From contig JBEVVY010000001.1 in the NCBI GenBank assembly GCA_040506895.1, positions 1 to 64,000 on the forward strand: DNA of 64,000 nt, read 5' to 3'. Under the pieces are notes generated by a model. It did no database searches. It had not been told where the DNA came from and saw nothing but the letters and a program-made list of their open reading frames with translations. The DNA comes from Sedimenticola_A sp040506895 (GTDB lineage: Bacteria > Pseudomonadota > Gammaproteobacteria > Chromatiales > Chromatiaceae). The position numbers and the translations under genes are program-made. Shown here piece by piece: positions 59,232 through 64,000 of the stretch (position 1 is its first letter; each line of letters begins with the position of its first letter).

Positions 59232-61549
59232 CACTCACTCTCGAAAAAAGTGATGAGGTTTCTGCCTCTCTCCTTGGACTGGTAGAGGGCCTGGTCCACC
59301 CGTTTCAACAACTGCTCCTTGGTGTCGTTCTCGGCAAACAGTGTGAGGCCGCAGCTGATGGTGATGTGTCCCACGGTGGCAAACTGGCGTTTCTCTATTC
59401 TCGTTCTCAGCTGTTCCGCCATGTTGATGAGGCCCTGGGCTGTGATCTCCGACACCAGCAACATGAACTCTTCGCCACCCCAGCGGGCCAGTACATCCTC
59501 CCGGCGGGTAGTCTCAAGGGTGGCGGCCACCAGTTCCTGGAGCACCTGGTCGCCAATGTCATGGCCATGGCTGTCATTGATCCGCTTGAAGTGATCGATA
59601 TCGAACATGATCAGACCAACGGTGGTGTCATTGTGATGGTGCTCACTGAGGACCTTATCGAGCAGCTCGTCGAAGCTGCGGCGGTTGTGGGTCTTGGTCA
59701 GGTGATCGGTGGTGGCCAGTGTCTGCAGGCGGCGCTCCTTTCTCAACCTGGCTGTGATATCCCGGTGGGACTCGATGATCTGCAGCAGGTTGCCATCCTT
59801 GTCCTTGATGGGCGTTGCACTGACCTCGAAATAGAGTTCGTTGCCGTCACCATCGAAGTGGCGGTGCACAACGTTGGTCGGTTGGCCCGTTCTGCGGATC
59901 TCCTGTATCGGGCAGGGATCATCCTTTCCCTCGCAGGGTTTTGGGCTTTTGTGGGAGAGTTCATGGCAGGTCGTCAACGGCCCCTCGTAACCGGCCTTGA
60001 GGTAGGTTCTGCGGGCGGCCTCGTTGGCCATCAGCAGCCTGTAACTCTGCGCATCGATCACCAGGGTGGGATCGCCAATGGTGTCCACAACGGTCTGCAG
60101 CCCGTCACGGGCATGGCCCAGTGCCTTCTCCGCGGCCTTCAGCAGGGTGATGTCATTGAGGTAGCCGTAGAAGAAGGTTTCGCCCCGGTCATTTTTCAGG
60201 ACGATGGCGTGGTCCTGTACCCAGCGACGGTTACCCCGGGCGTCGACGATCTGGTACGGCTCGAAATCTGCGTCCTCGGTGTCACCCTTGCGCATTCGGT
60301 TCAGCTGGTTGGAGACCTGTTCGATAAACTCCGGGGCCACGATGCTGGCAAAGGTGAGTTCGTGAGAGGTGAACTGTTCTGGGCTGTAACCCAGTTCCGA
60401 ATGGACATTGTCAGACACGTATTCGACCGGCCATCCAAAGGCGTCCCTGCGTTTAACAACCACCGTCGGGCCATTGACGAAGAGATCCCGCTCGTTGTGT
60501 ATGGCACGGTTCAATGTCTGGATGTGTTTTTCGCCCTCTATCCGTTTTTGCCGGTTGTTCAGGAAGAGCCAGAGGGCCACCGTGGAGATCAGCCAGAATA
60601 TGACCAGGATGCCCACAACGTCACGCTGTTGTTCACTCAGACGTTCCTCGATCACCGTTGCAGGGATATGCAGCATGACAAGCCACTGGCAGGCTTCACA
60701 CTCTCTCAGCTCGGCACGGTCGGGCTGCAGGTGGGCATAGGTGAAGATTCCCTGGTTGTTGATCAACTGTCCCTGCCGGTGTGCCTGGGCAGCCTGCCAC
60801 ACGTCCGGGTGGTCGTTCTTGAAATTGAGTGTTTTCTTGCCGGGAAACATGAAGCCCCACTCCATGTCACTGGAATAGCCCGCGAGATAGTAGCTGTCGC
60901 GGTTGAGCAGCAGGGCGTGACCGGGATATGCCATGGTGCTTACGCGATAGTGATCCAAAATCTTCTGGCCCAGGTAGTTGAGGATGAAGACCCCTTCTCT
61001 CTGGTTCTGTTCCGAGAAGACCGGCATGGCAAACCGTATCATCGGTTTCAGGGGGACCTCGATCTGGCGATGCTCGATATTGAGGTCAAACGGGGAGATG
61101 TAGATTTCACCGGGGTCGATATCAACCGCGTTTGCGAAATAGTAGCGATGGGTCTTGGATTGCAGATTCTCGTCCGGGATAACGCTTGGATTGCCTGCAT
61201 TGAAGTTGATCCTTATCCTCTCCATGCCGGTGATGTCCAGGTAACGTATCTGGTCGTAGCGGGCTTTTTCACGGCTGAAAACCAGCAGGTCCCGGGCAAG
61301 GTGCTTCTTTGCTTCAGGCCGGTTGGCGATGAAAGCGAGCAGTGCGTGCTGCTGGCTCAGCAGACGGAGGTCGGATATCACCTCGTGGATATCCTGGCGG
61401 ATAATCTGTGCCTGCTGATCGGCCAGGAGTTGGGATTCGAGGGCGAGCTGGTCGGTGATGCCTTGCCGCTGGTTGTAGTTGATGCCGGTGAAGATGGCCG
61501 CCATCAGGAGGGTGGCCAGAATCAGCAGCAGGATGAATTTCCTTATCAT
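59231..61549 (-). CDS. Membrane dCache-PAS-PAS diguanylate cyclase
   Basis: 772 residues. TM1 at about 5-24, a periplasmic dCache-type sensor to about 300, TM2 at about 312-330, PAS at about 360-475 and 490-610 (the second with several Cys: CHELS, CEGKDDPCP), and GGDEF 615-772. The active site is WGGEEF, and RRED five residues before it is a possible RxxD inhibitory site. It makes c-di-GMP. It overlaps the upstream PhnD-PAS gene by one base (TGATG), so sensor and cyclase are made together. A TTG one codon earlier is possible. Confidence 0.94.
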   Translation of the reverse strand: MIRKFILLLILATLLMAAIFTGINYNQRQGITDQLALESQLLADQQAQIIRQDIHEVISDLRLLSQQHALLAFIANRPEAKKHLARDLLVFSREKARYDQIRYLDITGMERIRINFNAGNPSVIPDENLQSKTHRYYFANAVDIDPGEIYISPFDLNIEHRQIEVPLKPMIRFAMPVFSEQNQREGVFILNYLGQKILDHYRVSTMAYPGHALLLNRDSYYLAGYSSDMEWGFMFPGKKTLNFKNDHPDVWQAAQAHRQGQLINNQGIFTYAHLQPDRAELRECEACQWLVMLHIPATVIEERLSEQQRDVVGILVIFWLISTVALWLFLNNRQKRIEGEKHIQTLNRAIHNERDLFVNGPTVVVKRRDAFGWPVEYVSDNVHSELGYSPEQFTSHELTFASIVAPEFIEQVSNQLNRMRKGDTEDADFEPYQIVDARGNRRWVQDHAIVLKNDRGETFFYGYLNDITLLKAAEKALGHARDGLQTVVDTIGDPTLVIDAQSYRLLMANEAARRTYLKAGYEGPLTTCHELSHKSPKPCEGKDDPCPIQEIRRTGQPTNVVHRHFDGDGNELYFEVSATPIKDKDGNLLQIIESHRDITARLRKERRLQTLATTDHLTKTHNRRSFDELLDKVLSEHHHNDTTVGLIMFDIDHFKRINDSHGHDIGDQVLQELVAATLETTRREDVLARWGGEEFMLLVSEITAQGLINMAEQLRTRIEKRQFATVGHITISCGLTLFAENDTKEQLLKRVDQALYQSKERGRNLITFFESE

Positions 61550-63363
61550 CAATCCACGCTCCTTTCGATTTCGTCGCTATGGGCATGGAACAGCACCACG
61601 GCACCGGTGATTGTTCCCTCTTCGATAATCGGTGTGCTGATGAAGTCAGCCCTGAAACTGCTGCCGTCCTTGCGCCACAACAGCTCGTTATTGCCCCTGT
61701 GGGTTATGCCCTTCTTCAGGACACTGGTGATGGGACACTCTGAAGAAGGATAGGGGGAGCCATCTTCCCGGGTGTGATGCCACAGGCTGTGGCTGTCCTG
61801 GCCGATCAGCTCTTCGATCTCGTAACCCAGCATGGCTGCGGCGACGGGATTGCAGAAGGAGTGTGTTGCATCTGGATGAAGGCCGAGGATACCGTCGCCT
61901 GCCATGTTGAGAATCAGTTCTTTCTGCTGACTCTCCCTGTCGAGGTTCAGGTGGAGTCGCTTCAGTTCGTCGATATCGTCAACCACCGCAATGATGTGCT
62001 TGATGCGGTCGCTGCTGCTCCAGCTGGGGGCGAGGGAGATGGATGTCCAACGCCTGTTGCCGTTACGGTCGACGATTCTCACCTCGGCACTGAACTGTCT
62101 GCTCGATTGGCGTCGAAGCTCCTCGAGTCCCTGGATCAGCTTGTGTGCGTCTTCCGGATAGATGATATCGATGAAGTTTTTCTGCCTGAGTTCCGATTCG
62201 GATTGCTCCGCCAGGCTGCACAATCGCCGGTTGGCCCTCAGGAACTCTCCGGATGCCGAGATATTCGCAAACCCGACTGCCGCCTGTTCAAAGGTGGCCC
62301 GGAAGGCCTCCTGGCTCCTCTCCAGCTGGCGGCTTCTCAGTACCAGTTTTCTATTGAGGGCGGAGAGGTTTCGCAGCAGGAGGGCCATGATCAGAATGGC
62401 CAACCCGATGGCAAGCAGCACTTCCCAGTAGTCCTGTACCAGGGATTCCAGGGTGAGCTTTCCATACTCTTCATAGGGTGGCACCCTGAGCCGCCGCAGC
62501 AGCTCGTGAACCGGCTGGTACTCTTCCGGAATGGTCCAGCCACTGATCTTGGCCGCCATTGCGGCCGGGTGGTCGGCGGGCAGGGCGAGGAGGTGGTTGG
62601 AAACCTGCTTTGCAATGGCGTCAGGCGTGGCCCGGGTGGTGGCAAAGGGCCACTCAGGATAGAGACGGCTGGTCACCTTGAACGGGAAGGTGTGATTCGA
62701 TTTGTCATCGATCACCCTGATGATACCGGCATCTATCTTGCCTTCACTGATCATCCGCTCCAGGGTGTCGGAACGAACGATTCCCGCATCGACCCGTTCC
62801 GAGATGACCGCCTCGATGACCGCGTCGTGGGTATTGGTAAACAGCACCTGCTTGAGATCACGCTCGCCTATACCCCGCGATTCCAGTTCATCCCTGATCA
62901 TCAACCAGCCACCGAGTGAAGTGGCATGCACCGCTGCAACCCGCCTGCCGGCCATATCTACCAGGCGTGCCGGTTCAGGATTGTCTGCCCGGGCGACAAG
63001 GGTACTGCCGAAACGGGTCAGTGAGCGGCCCAGGGCGTTACGGTTCTCCAGGGTGAGGATACGCCGTACGCCGTAGCGGACTGCCAGGTCGACATAGATG
63101 GCCGAGTTGACGATGACAAACTGTACGAGGTTGTTGTCCACCAGTCCGGGAATCTCGTCGAACTGCATGGGAACGATACGGAAATGGTGTTGTGGGATGC
63201 GCTCCTGAAGGTAGCTGGCCAGGGGTGACCATCTGTCGAGAGCCTTCACTTCACCACGCTTGGCCAGTACTCCGATACGTATCTCGTCTGCCGAGACGGA
63301 CAATGCCGCAGCCCACATGAGCAGCACCAGGACCAAGCTTGATAAGATGCGCCACGCTGCCAC
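61549..63363 (-). CDS. PhnD-like binding domain - PAS - PAS sensor without output domain
   Basis: 604 residues. Signal peptide (VLVLLMWAAALSVSADE), PhnD-type periplasmic binding domain at about 26-285 (ADEIRIGVLAKRGE, FVIVNSAIYVDLA, THDAVIEAVISERVDAGIV), TM at about 322-345, then PAS at about 365-475 and 485-595. The chain ends just after the second PAS, with no kinase, GGDEF or other effector. Stop and next start form TGATG, so its output is probably the cyclase next door. The ligand class includes phosphonates and oxyanions. The GTG start follows GGGGAAGC. Confidence 0.92.
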   Translation of the reverse strand: MAAWRILSSLVLVLLMWAAALSVSADEIRIGVLAKRGEVKALDRWSPLASYLQERIPQHHFRIVPMQFDEIPGLVDNNLVQFVIVNSAIYVDLAVRYGVRRILTLENRNALGRSLTRFGSTLVARADNPEPARLVDMAGRRVAAVHATSLGGWLMIRDELESRGIGERDLKQVLFTNTHDAVIEAVISERVDAGIVRSDTLERMISEGKIDAGIIRVIDDKSNHTFPFKVTSRLYPEWPFATTRATPDAIAKQVSNHLLALPADHPAAMAAKISGWTIPEEYQPVHELLRRLRVPPYEEYGKLTLESLVQDYWEVLLAIGLAILIMALLLRNLSALNRKLVLRSRQLERSQEAFRATFEQAAVGFANISASGEFLRANRRLCSLAEQSESELRQKNFIDIIYPEDAHKLIQGLEELRRQSSRQFSAEVRIVDRNGNRRWTSISLAPSWSSSDRIKHIIAVVDDIDELKRLHLNLDRESQQKELILNMAGDGILGLHPDATHSFCNPVAAAMLGYEIEELIGQDSHSLWHHTREDGSPYPSSECPITSVLKKGITHRGNNELLWRKDGSSFRADFISTPIIEEGTITGAVVLFHAHSDEIERSVD

Positions 63364-63624
63364 GATCAGCTTCCCCGCGGTCTGTTGGGTTGGGTATCCG
63401 GAGCCATGGTCGACCGGTCATTGGTTTAATTATAGGAGAAGGTACGGCGGTCAGGAAAATCGATCCTGTGCTCTCCCGGTTCTTATAATCTATTGTTCGG
63501 AACCCGTGGCCTTTTCTTTAGTTCCGCTCAGCAACCGGACGGTTTGAGCGGCTACCGGCACACCAAAGGATGGTATGCTCAGCGTTCATAACAACCACGA
63601 ACAGTATTTAATCTCCTTTATTGC
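63364..63624. promoter_or_regulatory. Divergent promoter region between the PhnD-PAS sensor and hypF
   Basis: 261 bases that must hold promoters for the minus-strand sensor operon and for hypF on the plus strand. An AT-rich stretch lies at 63420-63440. I cannot place -35/-10, sigma-54 or hydrogenase-regulator sites with confidence. Confidence 0.35.
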
Positions 63625-64000
63625 ATGGCCGGTATAACGAAGGGTGTCGAGATCAGGGTGCGGGGCCTGGTTCAGGGTGTGGGCTTCAGGCCCGTGGTCT
63701 GGCACCTGGCGAACCAGTGCGGTGTCACCGGGGAAGTGTGGAACGACGCCGAGGGTGTATTGATCCATGCCTGGGGAAGCGCGAACCAGATCGACGCCTT
63801 TATCACCAGGCTTAGCAATGAGCCGCCCCCCCTGGCCCATATCGAATCGGTCGAGAGCAGGGCGCTGGAAGAGGGAGATGCGCCGGATCAGTTCTCCATC
63901 GTGGGCAGTCGCCAGGGAGATGTGCGCACCGGCGTGGTCCCCGATGCGGCGACCTGCGGCGCCTGTCTTTCAGATGTGCTGGACCCGGCCAACAGGCGCT
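63625..64000 (+). CDS. hypF: Carbamoyltransferase HypF, N-terminal part (cut by window end)
   Basis: 125 codons are visible. The acylphosphatase domain is clear (EIRVRGLVQGVGFRPVVWHLA), followed by the link to the zinc-finger region (VVPDAATCGACLSDVLDP). HypF makes the carbamoyl-adenylate and carbamoyl-HypE precursor of the cyanide ligands of NiFe hydrogenases. No clear Shine-Dalgarno precedes the ATG. With hupK upstream, this marks a hydrogenase maturation locus running out of the window. Confidence 0.93.
   Translation, partial: MAGITKGVEIRVRGLVQGVGFRPVVWHLANQCGVTGEVWNDAEGVLIHAWGSANQIDAFITRLSNEPPPLAHIESVESRALEEGDAPDQFSIVGSRQGDVRTGVVPDAATCGACLSDVLDPANRR

Noticed and set aside
59366..61753. 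A 795-codon plus-strand frame opposite the dCache-PAS-GGDEF gene
   Set aside because: It mirrors a protein with clear PAS and GGEEF motifs; the antisense product has no domain.

Overview
The window reads as gammaproteobacterial chromosome: GC-rich, densely packed genes, with EfpL/YeiP, TesA-YbbA-YbbP, PolB (DNA polymerase II), OxyR and a complete-looking classical menaquinone set. Menaquinone enzymes, a c-type-heme sensor, hydrogenase accessory genes (hupK, hypF) and a very large sensory repertoire suggest a free-living, metabolically versatile, probably facultatively anaerobic or redox-gradient organism. A sulfur-oxidising, Chromatiales-like lineage is my guess only; nothing here fixes the genus. 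I see no tRNA, rRNA, CRISPR array or transposase.

Layout. 1-1001: 3' part of a heme-c diguanylate cyclase. 989-8645: menaquinone genes menD, menF, menC, a DHNA-CoA thioesterase, menE and menB, broken up by a 270-bp MITE-like element (6930-7199) and a TlpA-type thioredoxin. 8709-11032: tag, a membrane protein, a DUF3820/HopJ pair and efpL. 11341-25218: ten same-strand genes forming a signalling locus that contains a corrinoid protein, a URO-D/MtaA-type methyltransferase, a DUF1638-histidine kinase fusion, three more closely related kinase modules, stand-alone receivers and an HD-GYP c-di-GMP phosphodiesterase. 25228-34512: an ACP-FAAL-PlsC fusion, a K+ channel, oxyR, a GGDEF-EAL protein, a divergent metallo-beta-lactamase-fold protein and a dienelactone hydrolase. 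34741-39294: a 1517-residue hybrid kinase with four tandem periplasmic binding domains. 40121-40673: 153-bp tandem repeats made of paired palindromes. 40713-45850: tetR-RND-LolA-like-outer-membrane operon. 46011-51888: EAL/HDOD signalling operon, polB and a CDGSH protein. 51993-56722: ybbP, ybbA, tesA and a PstS-like protein. 57052-64000: a small secreted Cys protein, hupK, a macro-like protein, a c-di-GMP sensor pair and the start of hypF.

The best candidate for an undescribed system is 11341-25218. A base-off/His-on corrinoid protein and a methyltransferase-like partner are translationally coupled (ATGA overlap) and sit between histidine kinases. The next kinase carries an N-terminal DUF1638 domain, a family usually seen beside corrinoid methyltransferases, and is followed by an Rcp1-like receiver. 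No catabolic methyltransferase or DNA-binding regulator accompanies them, and the only recognisable output is c-di-GMP hydrolysis. I infer a sensor that reads out methyl-group or corrinoid state.

C-di-GMP turnover is a theme of the whole window: five GGDEF, EAL or HD-GYP proteins occur in 64 kb, two of them in apparent operons with periplasmic binding-protein sensors.
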